The notes under the pieces were generated by a model, which worked only from the letters and a program-made list of their open reading frames with translations, was not told the origin of the DNA and made no database searches. Positions 39,711-49,055 of a DNA stretch of 64,000 nt are shown in pieces (the stretch's first letter is position 1; each line of letters begins with the position of its first letter). A program made the position numbers and the translations under genes. The stretch lies in contig JAEUKI010000024.1 in the NCBI GenBank assembly GCA_016793325.1, positions 62,001 to 126,000 of the forward strand, written 5' to 3'. Origin of the DNA: Myxococcales bacterium. Lineage in GTDB: Bacteria; Myxococcota_A; Polyangia; Polyangiales; Ga0077539.

Positions 39711-41149
39711 GCCTCGTGTCGACACAGGTATTCAAGAGCGCCCCGCTCGCCGCGCTCGTGATCGCGTCGTCGAGCGCCGTCGCGTTTGCGCAGAGCGCGG
39801 ACGGCGCGCGAGACGCGCAGCGGCAGCCGCAGCCGGCTGGAGCTTCGATCGCGCTCAACGAGCAAGAGGTCGAGCGCCGCGTTCGCAGCGTTTCGCCCGC
39901 GGTTCGAGCGCAGCGGGCGTCGGTCGCCACCGCCGAGGCCGAGCGCGACCGCGCGACGCGGTCGATCGTCCCGGACCTCCAGCTGAGCGCGCGATACACG
40001 CGGCTCTCGAGCGTCCCCGAGGAGTTTCGACGGATCAGCCTCGCGGTCCCGGGGATGCCCATGATGGGCGACGCGCTTGTGTTTCCCCAGCTCCTCGATC
40101 AGTTCGTCGCGCGTGCGCAGGTCACGCTCGCCGTCAGCGATCTGTTCACCCGCGCGCTCCCCTCGCTCCACGCGGCGGGGCAACGCGCCGAGGCCGTTCG
40201 CTACGACGCCCAAGCGCAAGAAGCCCGCGCGGTCCTCGACGCACAAGCTGCCTACCTCGGGTGGCTCCGCGCCCGCGCGGCGCTGTCGATCGCGCGCGCC
40301 TCGCGCGAGTCCTTCGAGCGACAACGCGAAGACGTCGTTCGCCGCGTGACGGCAGGGCAGATCGCGCTGTCGCAGCAGCTCCCGCTCGACGTGACGCTCA
40401 CGTCCCTTCGACGCCAAGAGATCGCGCTCGAGGCCGGACTCCGAGGCGCAGAGGTCAACCTTCGCGCGCAGCTCGCGCTCGGCTCGGACGCGCTCGTTCC
40501 CACGGACGAAGCCGAGGAGCCGGCGGCGCTCGCAGCCACAGACCCTCGCGTTCGTCCCGAGCTCCTCGCGCTCGACGCCAACGCGCGCGCGCTGTCGCTG
40601 CAGTCTCGCGCGGCCGCGGGGTCGATCGCTCCGTCGCTCTCGGTCACGGGTGGCGTCGACATCGCCGCGCCCAATCCGCGGGCGTTCGCGCAGGCCACGA
40701 TCGTTCCGCTCGCGACGTGGGACGTGTCCGTGCAGGTGTCGTGGTCGCTCTCGCAGATCCTCGACGGAGAGGCCTCGATGCGCGTCGTGTCCGCGCAGCG
40801 ACAGGCCCTCGCGGCGCAGCGAGAGGCCCTCACGCGCGCGATCGACGCCGAGATCGCCGCCACGCGCGCAGAGTTCGACGGGGCGCTCCGAAGGCTCGAA
40901 GAGGCTCGTCGCGGGCTCGCTTCTGCAGAGGCGCTCGCGACGCAACGGCGCGGCGCGTTCGCCGCGGGAGCCGCGACGGCCACCGAGCTCACCCTCGCCG
41001 AAGCGGACCTCCTGCGACAGCGGCTCGAGCTCGCCGACGCGCGGCTCGAAGCGCGGGCCTCGCGCGCGCGACTCCGGTTCGCGTTGGGCGTCCTGCACTT
41101 CGAGCGCGCCGACTCCCTCGATCGCCCCGTTCGCCGAGAGGTGCGCTGA
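39707..41149 (+). CDS. TolC-family outer membrane efflux channel
   Basis: The 480-residue protein has a Sec signal peptide (about 1-29, ending AVAFAQ) and the two tandem TolC repeats of long coiled-coil helices, including SPAVRAQRASVATAEAERDR, VPDLQLSARYTRLSS, LAVSDLFTRALPSL, RRVTAGQIALSQQLPLDVTL and RRGAFAAGAATATELTLAEA. No Cys follows the signal, so it is not lipidated. It should form the outer-membrane exit duct of the pump encoded on either side. Start and stop codons overlap those of both neighbours, so the three genes are translationally coupled. Confidence 0.93.
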   Translation: MSLVSTQVFKSAPLAALVIASSSAVAFAQSADGARDAQRQPQPAGASIALNEQEVERRVRSVSPAVRAQRASVATAEAERDRATRSIVPDLQLSARYTRLSSVPEEFRRISLAVPGMPMMGDALVFPQLLDQFVARAQVTLAVSDLFTRALPSLHAAGQRAEAVRYDAQAQEARAVLDAQAAYLGWLRARAALSIARASRESFERQREDVVRRVTAGQIALSQQLPLDVTLTSLRRQEIALEAGLRGAEVNLRAQLALGSDALVPTDEAEEPAALAATDPRVRPELLALDANARALSLQSRAAAGSIAPSLSVTGGVDIAAPNPRAFAQATIVPLATWDVSVQVSWSLSQILDGEASMRVVSAQRQALAAQREALTRAIDAEIAATRAEFDGALRRLEEARRGLASAEALATQRRGAFAAGAATATELTLAEADLLRQRLELADARLEARASRARLRFALGVLHFERADSLDRPVRREVR

Positions 41150-44100
41150 TGCAGTGGCTCGCCTCTGTGAGCGTCCGTCGCCCCGTGTTCACCTGGGTGC
41201 TCGCGCTCGTGATGGTCGTGTTCGGCGCCGTCGGTCTCGGCGCGATCGGCGTCGATCGATATCCGGACATCCAGATCCCATTTGTTGTCGTCACGACCGC
41301 GCTCGCGGGAGCCTCGCCCGCGCAGGTCGAACGAGACGTCACAGACCGCATCGAAGAAGCGGTCAACACAATTTCGGGCCTCGAGCGAATCGACTCGCAG
41401 AGCGTCGAGGGCGCGAGCATCGTGTTCGCGAGCTTCGTGCTCGAGAAGGACGTCAACGTCGCCGCGCAGGAGGTTCGCGACCGAGTCAACCGCGTCATCG
41501 CGCTGTTGCCGTCGGGCGCGAGGAGCCCGCGCGTCGAGGCGTTCAACCCGAACTCGGCGCCCGTGGTGACGCTCGCGCTCCAGGGCTCGCGCACCGAGCG
41601 AGAGCTCACCGAGATCGCGCGAACGCTCGTGCGCCGAAGGCTCGAGTCCACCTCGGGCGTCGGCGAGGTCTCGCTGTTCGGCGGGCGCGAGCGGCAGGCG
41701 CAAATCACGCTGGACCTCGCGCGCGTCGAGTCCTACGGCCTCACGGTCTCGGACGTCACGCGGACGCTCGCGGCGAGCAACCAAGAGGCGCCCGGCGGCG
41801 CCATCGACGAGGGCGATCGTCGCGTGGGCTTGCGTGTCCACGCCCGGGTCGAGCGGGTCTCGCAGTTCGCGCAGCTCGTGGTCGCGCAGCGCGCGGGGAT
41901 GGCCGTGCGGCTCGGGGACCTCGCGACGATCGCCGATGGTGAAGCGCGCGTGAGCTCGGTCGCTGCGCTCGATGGCCAGCCCATCGTCGCGCTCACCGTG
42001 CGAAAGCGCTCGGGCGCGAACACCGTGGCCGTGGTCGACGCTGTGCGCGAGCAGGTCGCCGCGCTGCGCAAAGAGCTCCCTGCGGGCGTGCGCCTCGAGG
42101 TCGTCCGCGACGAGAGCGAGTTTCTCCGCAACGCGCTCGCGGCGGTCAACCACCACCTCGTGCTCGGCGCGCTCTTCGCGGCGGCGGTGGTGCTCGTGTT
42201 TCTTCGCAGCGGCCGGTCGACGGTCATCGCGGCGCTGGCGATTCCGACGTCGATCATCGCGACCTTCGCGCTCTTGGCGGCGATGAAGCTGACGCTCAAC
42301 ATGATCACGCTGCTCGCGCTCACGCTGGCGGTGGGGATCGTGATCGACGACGCCATCGTCGTGCTCGAGAACATCGTGCGCGTGATGGACTCGCGGAAGG
42401 TGGACGCCGAGCGGGCCGCGATCGACGCGACGCGAGAGATCGGCCTCGCGGTGCTCGCGACGACGCTCTCGCTCGTGGCGGTGTTTCTTCCGGTGGCGTT
42501 CATGAGCGGGATCGTCGGGCGATTTCTGGGCTCGTTCGGGCTCACGATGTCGTTCTCGATCCTCGTGTCGATGGTGGTCGCGTTTTCGCTGACGCCCATG
42601 TTGTGCGCGCGCTGGCTCGAGCCTCGGCACGAGCGCGAGGACGCGTCGGTCGCGCAGGGCCCCGGCCACGGCGACGCGCACGGCGAAGTGGGGCCGCTCG
42701 AGCGCGGCTACGAGCGCGTGCTGCGTTGGTGTCTCGCGCACCCGAAGCTGATGCTCGTGGCCGTGCTTCTCGTGTTGGCGAGCACTGTGCCCGTGGGAGC
42801 GCGCGTTCCGAGCGCGTTCTTGCCCAGCGAAGACGAAGGTCGCTTCGAGGTCTACCTCCGGCTCCCTCCAGGAACGTCCGTCGACGCCACGCGCGTCGCG
42901 GTCGAGCGCGTCGCGCGCACGCTGCGCGGGTTCGAGTCCGTTCGTCGAACGCTCGTCACGATCGGGAGCCCCGAGGGCGACGCGGTCTCGCGCGGCTCGC
43001 ACGAGGCCTCGCTGTACGTCGCGCTCGCGCCGCACAGCGAGCGTCGCGTCGATCAGCGCACGGTGATGCAGCGCGCGAGAGAGCTCCTCGCGGCGCCCGA
43101 GTATCGAAGCTGGACCACCTTCGTCGGGCCCGTGGGAGAGTTCGGCGCGAGCGGGCCCGACGCCGCGACGGTGCAGTACGTGCTGCGCGGCCCGGACGCG
43201 ACGAAGCTCGCGGAGTACGCGCGCGCGCTGCTCGCGGACGCGCGACGCATTCCGCTGACGATCGACCATGGAATCAACGTTGCGCCGGCCTCGCCCGAGC
43301 TCGTCTTGCGCGTCGATCGCGGGCGCGCCGCGGATCGATCAGTGTCCGTCCCGGACCTCGTCGAGACCGTGCAAGTGCTCACCTCCGAGACGCCCATCGG
43401 AACGATGATCGACCAAGGCGAGCGTTACTCCGTGATTTTGCAGCTCGATCCGCAGACCCGACGCGACGTTCGACGGCTCGCGCAAGCGGCGGTGCGCTCG
43501 ATCGACGGCCAGCGCGTGCCCCTCGGCGAAGTGACCACCGCGCGACCGGGCGAGGGCCCCTCGTCCATCGTTCGGCTCAACCGCCAACGACAAGTCACTG
43601 TGTACATGAACGTCTTGCCCGGCGCCTCCGAGGGCGCGGTGCTCGAGCGGCTCCGCGAGGCAGAAGGGCGGCTTCGCATGGCCCCCGGCTATCGCGGCGA
43701 ACCCGCGGGAAACTCGCAAGAGCTCGAGAAGACCGCGCGCGCCTTCATGATCGCGATCCTGCTGTCGTTCGTCTTCATGTACCTCGTGATCGCGGCGCAG
43801 TTCGAGAGCTGGCTCTTGCCCTTCGTGATCATGTTGTCCTTGCCGCTGACGGTGCCGTTTGCGCTGCTCACGCAGTGGCTCGCGCGCGACTCGCTCAACT
43901 TGTTCTCGGCCCTCGGGCTGCTCGTGCTCTTCGGGATCGTGAAGAAGAACTCGATCTTGCAGATCGATCACATCCGCGCGCTCGAGCGCGAAGGGATGGA
44001 GCGCACCGAGGCGATCGCGCGAGGCAGCCGCGATCGACTGCGCCCGATCTTGATGACGACGCTCGCGTTCGTGGCGGGGATGGTTCCCCTCGTGATGTCG

Positions 44101-44295
44101 ACGGGACCGGGCTCGGGGACGAACCGCACGATCGGCGTGATCATCATGGGCGGCCAGACCCTGTCGCTCGCGCTCACCCTCCTCGCGACGCCCGTCGCGT
44201 ACCAGGGCATGGAGCGCTTTCGCGGGACGCTCTCGCGCTTCGGTCAGTGGCTACGCGGGCTCTTCGGCGAGCTCCGCGCGCGACTGCGCCGCTGA
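41149..44295 (+). CDS. RND-family (HAE1-like) efflux transporter
   Basis: The 1048-residue inner-membrane protein has the full RND topology with 12 membrane helices and two large periplasmic loops. It starts with the typical MQWLASVSVRRPVFTWVLAL. The proton relay is visible as VGIVIDDAIVVLENI in helix 4 and FGIVKKNSILQIDH in helix 10. LPSEDEGRFEVYLRLPPGTS lies in the second porter domain. The length is that of AcrB/MexB relatives, and the sequence suits a drug or lipid exporter of the HAE1 class rather than a metal pump. The ATG overlaps the TolC gene stop by one base. Control by the adjacent two-component system is plausible but not shown. Confidence 0.95.
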   Translation: MQWLASVSVRRPVFTWVLALVMVVFGAVGLGAIGVDRYPDIQIPFVVVTTALAGASPAQVERDVTDRIEEAVNTISGLERIDSQSVEGASIVFASFVLEKDVNVAAQEVRDRVNRVIALLPSGARSPRVEAFNPNSAPVVTLALQGSRTERELTEIARTLVRRRLESTSGVGEVSLFGGRERQAQITLDLARVESYGLTVSDVTRTLAASNQEAPGGAIDEGDRRVGLRVHARVERVSQFAQLVVAQRAGMAVRLGDLATIADGEARVSSVAALDGQPIVALTVRKRSGANTVAVVDAVREQVAALRKELPAGVRLEVVRDESEFLRNALAAVNHHLVLGALFAAAVVLVFLRSGRSTVIAALAIPTSIIATFALLAAMKLTLNMITLLALTLAVGIVIDDAIVVLENIVRVMDSRKVDAERAAIDATREIGLAVLATTLSLVAVFLPVAFMSGIVGRFLGSFGLTMSFSILVSMVVAFSLTPMLCARWLEPRHEREDASVAQGPGHGDAHGEVGPLERGYERVLRWCLAHPKLMLVAVLLVLASTVPVGARVPSAFLPSEDEGRFEVYLRLPPGTSVDATRVAVERVARTLRGFESVRRTLVTIGSPEGDAVSRGSHEASLYVALAPHSERRVDQRTVMQRARELLAAPEYRSWTTFVGPVGEFGASGPDAATVQYVLRGPDATKLAEYARALLADARRIPLTIDHGINVAPASPELVLRVDRGRAADRSVSVPDLVETVQVLTSETPIGTMIDQGERYSVILQLDPQTRRDVRRLAQAAVRSIDGQRVPLGEVTTARPGEGPSSIVRLNRQRQVTVYMNVLPGASEGAVLERLREAEGRLRMAPGYRGEPAGNSQELEKTARAFMIAILLSFVFMYLVIAAQFESWLLPFVIMLSLPLTVPFALLTQWLARDSLNLFSALGLLVLFGIVKKNSILQIDHIRALEREGMERTEAIARGSRDRLRPILMTTLAFVAGMVPLVMSTGPGSGTNRTIGVIIMGGQTLSLALTLLATPVAYQGMERFRGTLSRFGQWLRGLFGELRARLRR

Positions 44296-44380
44296 CCTCC
44301 CCTACGCGGCCATTTGGCGATCGAGCGTCGATGAACGCTTCCGCGACCGACTCGGTTGTGTGAACGTCGCGCGCTGACAG

Positions 44381-45700
44381 ATGGCTAGCACCAACTTGAC
44401 GTTCGCGACGCGCGAGGCGCACCGCGCGTGGCTCGGCGCCGAAGGAGCGCTCCCCGAGGGATTTCGCTGCGGCGCCGCGCGATTCGAGTTCGTCCCCGTC
44501 GAGGTTCACAAGCCCTCGAAGATGGCGCTCACGCTGATCGCGCTCGATGAGCCGACGGACGCGTTCGCCGCGATGTTCACGCGCAACGCGTTTCCAGGGG
44601 CGCCGGTCATCATCGGGCGAAGGCGGCTCGAAGCCCCGCGGCTCGGGGCGATCATCGTCAACAACAAGGTCTCGAATGTGTGTGCGCCCGGCGGCGTCGA
44701 GAGCGCCGAGCGCGTGTGCGCCGCGGTGGCGAGCGCCCTGTCGATGCGCCCCGACGAGATCCTGCCGTCGAGCACCGGCGTGATCGGCTGGCAGCTGCCG
44801 ACCGAGGCGATGCTCGCCAACGTCCCGAGCGCGGTGGCCGCGCTTCAGTCCGAGAGCATCGTTCCGGCCGCCGAGGGAATCGTGACGACGGACCTCTACC
44901 CCAAGGTCCGCTCGGTTTCGGTAGGGGATGGACGCATCGTCGGCATCGCCAAGGGCGCAGGGATGATCGAGCCCAACCTCGCCACGATGCTCGTGTACAT
45001 CCTGACGGACCTCGACGTCAGCCGCGACGTTCTCCGCAGCGCCCTGCGCGACGCGGTCGAAGCGAGCTTCCACTCGATGAGCATCGACAGCGACACGAGC
45101 ACCTCCGACACGATCGTGGCCCTCTCGTCCAAGAAGAAGCCGTGCCCGAGCGAGCAGGCGTTTCGCAGCGCACTCGAAAAGGTGTGCTGGGACCTCACCG
45201 AGGACGTCGTGCGCAACGGCGAAGGCGTGCACCACGTGATGCGCGTGACGGTCACCGGCGCGCCCACGCGCGTCGCCGCGCGCGCGATCGGCAAGAGCAT
45301 CGTGAACTCTCCGCTGTTTCAGTGCGCGGTGTGCGGCAACGACCCCAACGTCGGCCGCCTCGTGATGGCCGTCGGAAAGTGGGTCGGCGAGCACCTGCCC
45401 GGCGCCGACCTCTCGCGGTGCGCCATCACGATGGGCGGCGTTCCGCTGTTGGTAGACGGGGTGTTCAGGCTCGACCCCGCGCGCGAACAAGCCCTCGTCG
45501 ATCACATGAAGGGCGCCGAGCTCTACGCGTCGGTGGCGCCGCCCGATGGGCTCACGTTCGTGCCGCCCATCCGGTTTCCGCCCCACGAAAAGTGCGTCGA
45601 AATCGAGGTCGCGCTCGGCCTCGGCGACGCGAGCTGCACCGTGCTCGGCGCGGACCGCACCCACGAGTATATCAGCGAGAACGCCGACTACCGGACGTGA
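44381..45700 (+). CDS. argJ: Bifunctional ornithine acetyltransferase / N-acetylglutamate synthase
   Basis: The 439-residue ArgJ transfers acetyl from N-acetylornithine to glutamate in the cyclic arginine pathway. The self-cleavage site is present: KGAGMIEPNLATML, with scission between Ala201 and Thr202, making Thr202 the nucleophile of the beta subunit. Other family features are SSTGVIGWQLP and the C-terminal SENADYRT, which resembles the usual 'NADYRT' end. It is a single-gene unit 85 bases after the RND operon; no other arginine gene is near. Whether it is mono- or bifunctional cannot be decided from sequence alone. Confidence 0.95.
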   Translation: MASTNLTFATREAHRAWLGAEGALPEGFRCGAARFEFVPVEVHKPSKMALTLIALDEPTDAFAAMFTRNAFPGAPVIIGRRRLEAPRLGAIIVNNKVSNVCAPGGVESAERVCAAVASALSMRPDEILPSSTGVIGWQLPTEAMLANVPSAVAALQSESIVPAAEGIVTTDLYPKVRSVSVGDGRIVGIAKGAGMIEPNLATMLVYILTDLDVSRDVLRSALRDAVEASFHSMSIDSDTSTSDTIVALSSKKKPCPSEQAFRSALEKVCWDLTEDVVRNGEGVHHVMRVTVTGAPTRVAARAIGKSIVNSPLFQCAVCGNDPNVGRLVMAVGKWVGEHLPGADLSRCAITMGGVPLLVDGVFRLDPAREQALVDHMKGAELYASVAPPDGLTFVPPIRFPPHEKCVEIEVALGLGDASCTVLGADRTHEYISENADYRT

Positions 45701-46000
45701 GGGGCCTAACATTCGGGCGTCGGGCGTGCGCGGGATAACGGTCGGGGAGTCAGCGCGTTGACGGTGGGGCGAGGATGGAGCTCGGGCGACCGAGCGTTTC
45801 GACTGTGAAATCACAGGTATTTCGCCGTGTGCTCGGCGAGGGTGGCCGCGTGCAACGACGCTGAGCGGGCCGCAGCGCGGCCAACGGACGACACACTCGC
45901 GGAGACCTTCGACGCGGCGGCGCCTTCGAGCGACGCGCGCGAACGGTCGCTCATTGCCTCGCGAGCACACGCGCCGCGCTCGGGCGCGACGGAGGATCGA
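45701..46000. other. Intergenic region with an inverted repeat CTGTGA-AA-TCACAG
   Basis: The 300 bases between argJ and the small lipoprotein contain no convincing gene. At 45803-45816 there is a 14-base inverted repeat, CTGTGAAATCACAG. It recalls a CRP half-site pair but with the spacing reduced to two bases. It could be an operator or a weak hairpin. Nothing else stands out until the GGAGG ribosome binding site at 45991-45995. Confidence 0.4.
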
Positions 46001-46444
46001 ATGCGAACATCCCTGAAAATTCCCAGTACGCTCGCGGTGGTGCTCTCGGCGGGGTGCGCGCCGAACGCAGGGCAACCGGACGCCGCGCGCGACGTCGTCG
46101 CGGTCGCGGTGGACAGCGCCCGGATCGAACGCATCGACGGCGGCTGCTACGTCGGCGAGCGATACACGGGAACGCCTCGCGCGTGCCTCCCGAGCTATCC
46201 CGCCACGCGCTGCGCCGCCGCGCGCTCGTGTCGCTCGAGCGAGTGCGGCGAAAACTGCGCGACGTGCGCCGAGGTGTTTCAGTGCTTTCCCATGGTGATT
46301 CGACCGGACGGAGACGCGGCCGTCGTCGCTGACGCCGCGCGCCCGCGCTGCGACTCGCCAGCGTTCACGTGCAATCGCTACGGATGCGAGCCCGGCTGTC
46401 AGACGATCCCCGCGCCCATCGAGGGCGGCGGCGGCATCGGCTGA
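46001..46444 (+). CDS. Small Cys-rich lipoprotein of unknown function
   Basis: The 147-residue protein starts at ATG 46001 with a near-perfect GGAGG five bases upstream, which decides against the longer open frame. The signal (MRTSLKIPSTLAVVLSAGCA) ends at lipobox SAGC. The mature part contains about a dozen Cys in tight clusters (GGCYVGERYTG; RCAAARSCRSSECGENCATC; CNRYGCEPGCQ), typical of a disulfide-rich extracellular domain. The family was not recognised. It stands alone between argJ and the convergent methyltransferase-like gene. Confidence 0.78.
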   Translation: MRTSLKIPSTLAVVLSAGCAPNAGQPDAARDVVAVAVDSARIERIDGGCYVGERYTGTPRACLPSYPATRCAAARSCRSSECGENCATCAEVFQCFPMVIRPDGDAAVVADAARPRCDSPAFTCNRYGCEPGCQTIPAPIEGGGGIG

Positions 46445-46514
46445 TGAGCCGAGCGATCACCCGGGTGGTGATCAAAATTCAAGAGACAGCCCCATTTCTG
46501 CGGCGCGAGACCGC

Positions 46515-47378
46515 TCACGCCGCGCGTCGCGCGCGAACGAACTCGGCGAGCGCCCGAACGTGCGCGCCCGTCGTGTACCCGCTCCCGCCGACGACGTGCG
46601 CCCCGCGCGTGATGCACGCGCCCAAGCTCGACGCGAAGCGCTCGGGCGTCGTGTCCTGCGCGACATGGACGCGGACGCCCACGAGGATGCCGGACGCGCA
46701 CGTCTGGGCGCGCTCGAGCGCCTCGTGCAGCGGGCCCATCGTCGGCGCCGACAAGATCACGAGCTTCGCGCCGACCGCCGCGCAGCCGCGCACGGCGCGG
46801 GTGAGGTCTGTTCCATCCGAGAGGGCGCCTTGCGCGTCGAGCGCGAGCGTCACCCATGTGTCCGCGATGGTCACGGCCGCGGCGCTCACCGCGGCCAACG
46901 TCTCTTCGAACGTGGGCATCGCCTCGACGAGGCAGAGCGTCCCGCCGCCCGACACGATCCGCGCGACCTGCTCTCGGTGCTCGTCGTGCGCCGCGCGCAT
47001 CGAGAGTCGATCGCGCTCGACGCCGAGCGGGCCGAGCGCGCCCGCGACGAGCACCGGGTGTTCGGCGTTGGCGGCCTCTTCCATCGCGAGGTCCATCGCG
47101 CGATGCGTGATCGCCGCCGCGCGCATCCCGAACCCTCCGCGCGCGAGCATGCGAGCGTTTGTCGCGCCGGTCCACGCGGTGAGCAGATCGACGCCCGCGT
47201 TGACAAACTCGCGATGCACCGCGGCGAGCACGTCGGGCGCGTCGCGCGCAGCGGTCGCGTCGCGCAAGGGGCCCGTCGGGTGGTAGCCGTGACGCGCGAG
47301 CGCCGCGGACGTTCCTCCGTCGAGCACGAGCGTCGCGCCGCGCGATAGCCTGAGCAGCGTGGGGTGAATTTGCGCCAT
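46515..47378 (-). CDS. Homocysteine S-methyltransferase-like protein without zinc cysteines
   Basis: The 287-residue protein has the BHMT/MmuM TIM-barrel sequence pattern: LVLDGGTSAALARHGYHPTG at the start, AGVDLLTAWTGATNARM, VLVAGALGPLG and LCLVEAMPTFEETLAAV. The three zinc-binding Cys of the family are missing. The GVNC strand reads KLVILSAPTMGP (Ser210), and the GGCCGT motif near the end reads VVGGSGYTTGAHV (Ser266, Gly267). Thiol activation by zinc is therefore not possible in the usual way, and the protein may bind a methyl donor or have a new reaction. It is divergent from the MYXO-CTERM protein gene at 47511. Confidence 0.85.
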   Translation of the reverse strand: MAQIHPTLLRLSRGATLVLDGGTSAALARHGYHPTGPLRDATAARDAPDVLAAVHREFVNAGVDLLTAWTGATNARMLARGGFGMRAAAITHRAMDLAMEEAANAEHPVLVAGALGPLGVERDRLSMRAAHDEHREQVARIVSGGGTLCLVEAMPTFEETLAAVSAAAVTIADTWVTLALDAQGALSDGTDLTRAVRGCAAVGAKLVILSAPTMGPLHEALERAQTCASGILVGVRVHVAQDTTPERFASSLGACITRGAHVVGGSGYTTGAHVRALAEFVRARRAA

Positions 47379-47510
47379 GGCCGCGAGACGTCTCTAGCGT
47401 CGCACAAAACGCGGCAAGAACGCGAGCGTTCGACAAGAGCAATCGATCGTTTTCATCGATCACGCCTGCGCATTTACCGGCGACGCGCCGTGTGTGAAGG
47501 TCCCCGCGCG

Positions 47511-49055
47511 ATGAAGTCACGGATCTTTGTGTCTTGCATGCTCGCGGCCGCGACGGTCGCGACGACGGTTTCGCCTGCAAACGCCCTGGTGATCGCGCGT
47601 GTCACTCGCCGCGGGTACATCATCGTGGACGAGCCCGAGGCCGTCACGCCCTACGAGGGCCGCGTGCCCACGGGCAACACGCAAGACACGTTTCAGTTCA
47701 TCGCGGATTTGACGCGGTTGATCGCGGACACGCCCGGCGCGCCGCGCGGCCGCTACCTCGCGGTGATGCAGACGTCCAACGACTCGGGAGGCGCCCTCGC
47801 GTTCTACCTCGGGCTCATCAACGACGTGCGCGGCATCGGGCAGACGAGCCCGATCAACAATCGCCAAGAGACCTACAACATCAACTCGTTCGCGGGCAGC
47901 GCGTACCCAGTCACGGGGTTCGTCTGGCTCAACAACTACAATCTCTACATCAACGGCTTCTCGGACTTCGGGAAGTACCTGATCTGCACGCAGGAGTTCG
48001 GTCACCGCTGGGGCACGTTCGTGCGCGTTCCGCCGCAGCCGACGGGCAACAACTTCGTGCGCGACTCGGGCGTGGACACGGGCGTCCCGACGGACGCATC
48101 GGACGACGCTTCGGTGGACGACGCTTCGACCGACGGCGGGGCGGACGCGGCTGTGATGGACGCGGGCGCGACGGACGCGAGCGCGACGGACTCGGGCGTG
48201 CCGACGGGGCCGATGCTCACGGTGAACCAATTGCTCGGTCGGCAGACCGCGCACTGGAGCTACTACGTTCACACCGAGGGCTCGCCGATGGAGGGCAACA
48301 ACTGGAACGAGATCATGCCCGGCGTATTCCGCGCGGGCCGTCCCACGTTCAAGTTCACCCCGATGGACCTCTACATCATGGGCATGCTCGCGCCCGAAGA
48401 TGTCCCGCCGACGTACATCATCGCCAACCCCGACACGATGGGGCAGCGCGACCGCAACGGGCAGCGCATCAACCCGGGATCCACGCCCGAGTTCGGCGAT
48501 CGAAACATCACCATCCGCGGGACGCGCGTGCCCTTCGGCATGGAGGACATCATCCGCGCCAACGGCCCGCGCATCCCTGCGGCGGTCACCGTGACCCCGA
48601 CGCGCGGTGATGGCGGTGTGCCCTCGGACGCAGGCATCGTCGATCCTCGTCCGAGCGACCTCGACGTCGTGTGGGTGCTTCTCACGACGTCCGACCGCGT
48701 CGGCGATCGACTCGTTCGTGACTTCGATCGCGCCGTCGACGAGTGCGCCGACGGTTACTCGTACGCGACGGACGGACGCTCCGAACTCATTCCGCGCGTG
48801 ACGAACATGCCTCCGACGCCCGATGTCGTCACGCCCGACGCGAGCGACGCCGCGAGCAACGACGGCGCGACCAACGCGGACGCAGGAGACGGCGGCAGCG
48901 AGCCCTCGTCGTTTACTGTCGGCGGCGGCTGCGGGTGCCGCGTCGTCGCGGCGAGCCCGTCCAGCGGTCGTTCGACGATCGTGGGGATGTGCGCAGCGCT
49001 CTCGGCGCTCGCGTGCGTCGCGATTCGGTCGCGTCGGCGCCGCGCTCGTGCGTGA
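47511..49055 (+). CDS. MYXO-CTERM surface protein with a zincin-like QEFGH motif
   Basis: The 514-residue protein has a signal peptide (cleavage near SPANALV) and ends with the MYXO-CTERM signal GGGCGCRV, a hydrophobic helix and RSRRRRARA. It should therefore be processed by a myxosortase and fixed to the cell surface. Residues 40-180 contain QTSNDSGGALAFYLGLIND and GKYLICTQEFGHRWGTFV, where Q161-E162-xx-H165 sits where HExxH of a metzincin would be. An Asp/Ala-rich insert (about 185-240) separates this from a conserved second half (HWSYYVHTEGSPMEGNNWNE, FKFTPMDLYIMGM). Whether it is an active protease is unclear because the first His is Gln. The next gene overlaps by eight bases. Confidence 0.82.
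   Translation: MKSRIFVSCMLAAATVATTVSPANALVIARVTRRGYIIVDEPEAVTPYEGRVPTGNTQDTFQFIADLTRLIADTPGAPRGRYLAVMQTSNDSGGALAFYLGLINDVRGIGQTSPINNRQETYNINSFAGSAYPVTGFVWLNNYNLYINGFSDFGKYLICTQEFGHRWGTFVRVPPQPTGNNFVRDSGVDTGVPTDASDDASVDDASTDGGADAAVMDAGATDASATDSGVPTGPMLTVNQLLGRQTAHWSYYVHTEGSPMEGNNWNEIMPGVFRAGRPTFKFTPMDLYIMGMLAPEDVPPTYIIANPDTMGQRDRNGQRINPGSTPEFGDRNITIRGTRVPFGMEDIIRANGPRIPAAVTVTPTRGDGGVPSDAGIVDPRPSDLDVVWVLLTTSDRVGDRLVRDFDRAVDECADGYSYATDGRSELIPRVTNMPPTPDVVTPDASDAASNDGATNADAGDGGSEPSSFTVGGGCGCRVVAASPSSGRSTIVGMCAALSALACVAIRSRRRRARA

Noticed and set aside
40252..43269. A minus-strand open frame of about 1000 codons opposite the RND and TolC genes
   Set aside because: The plus strand holds unmistakable RND and TolC genes with coupled starts and stops; the antisense frame is compositional.
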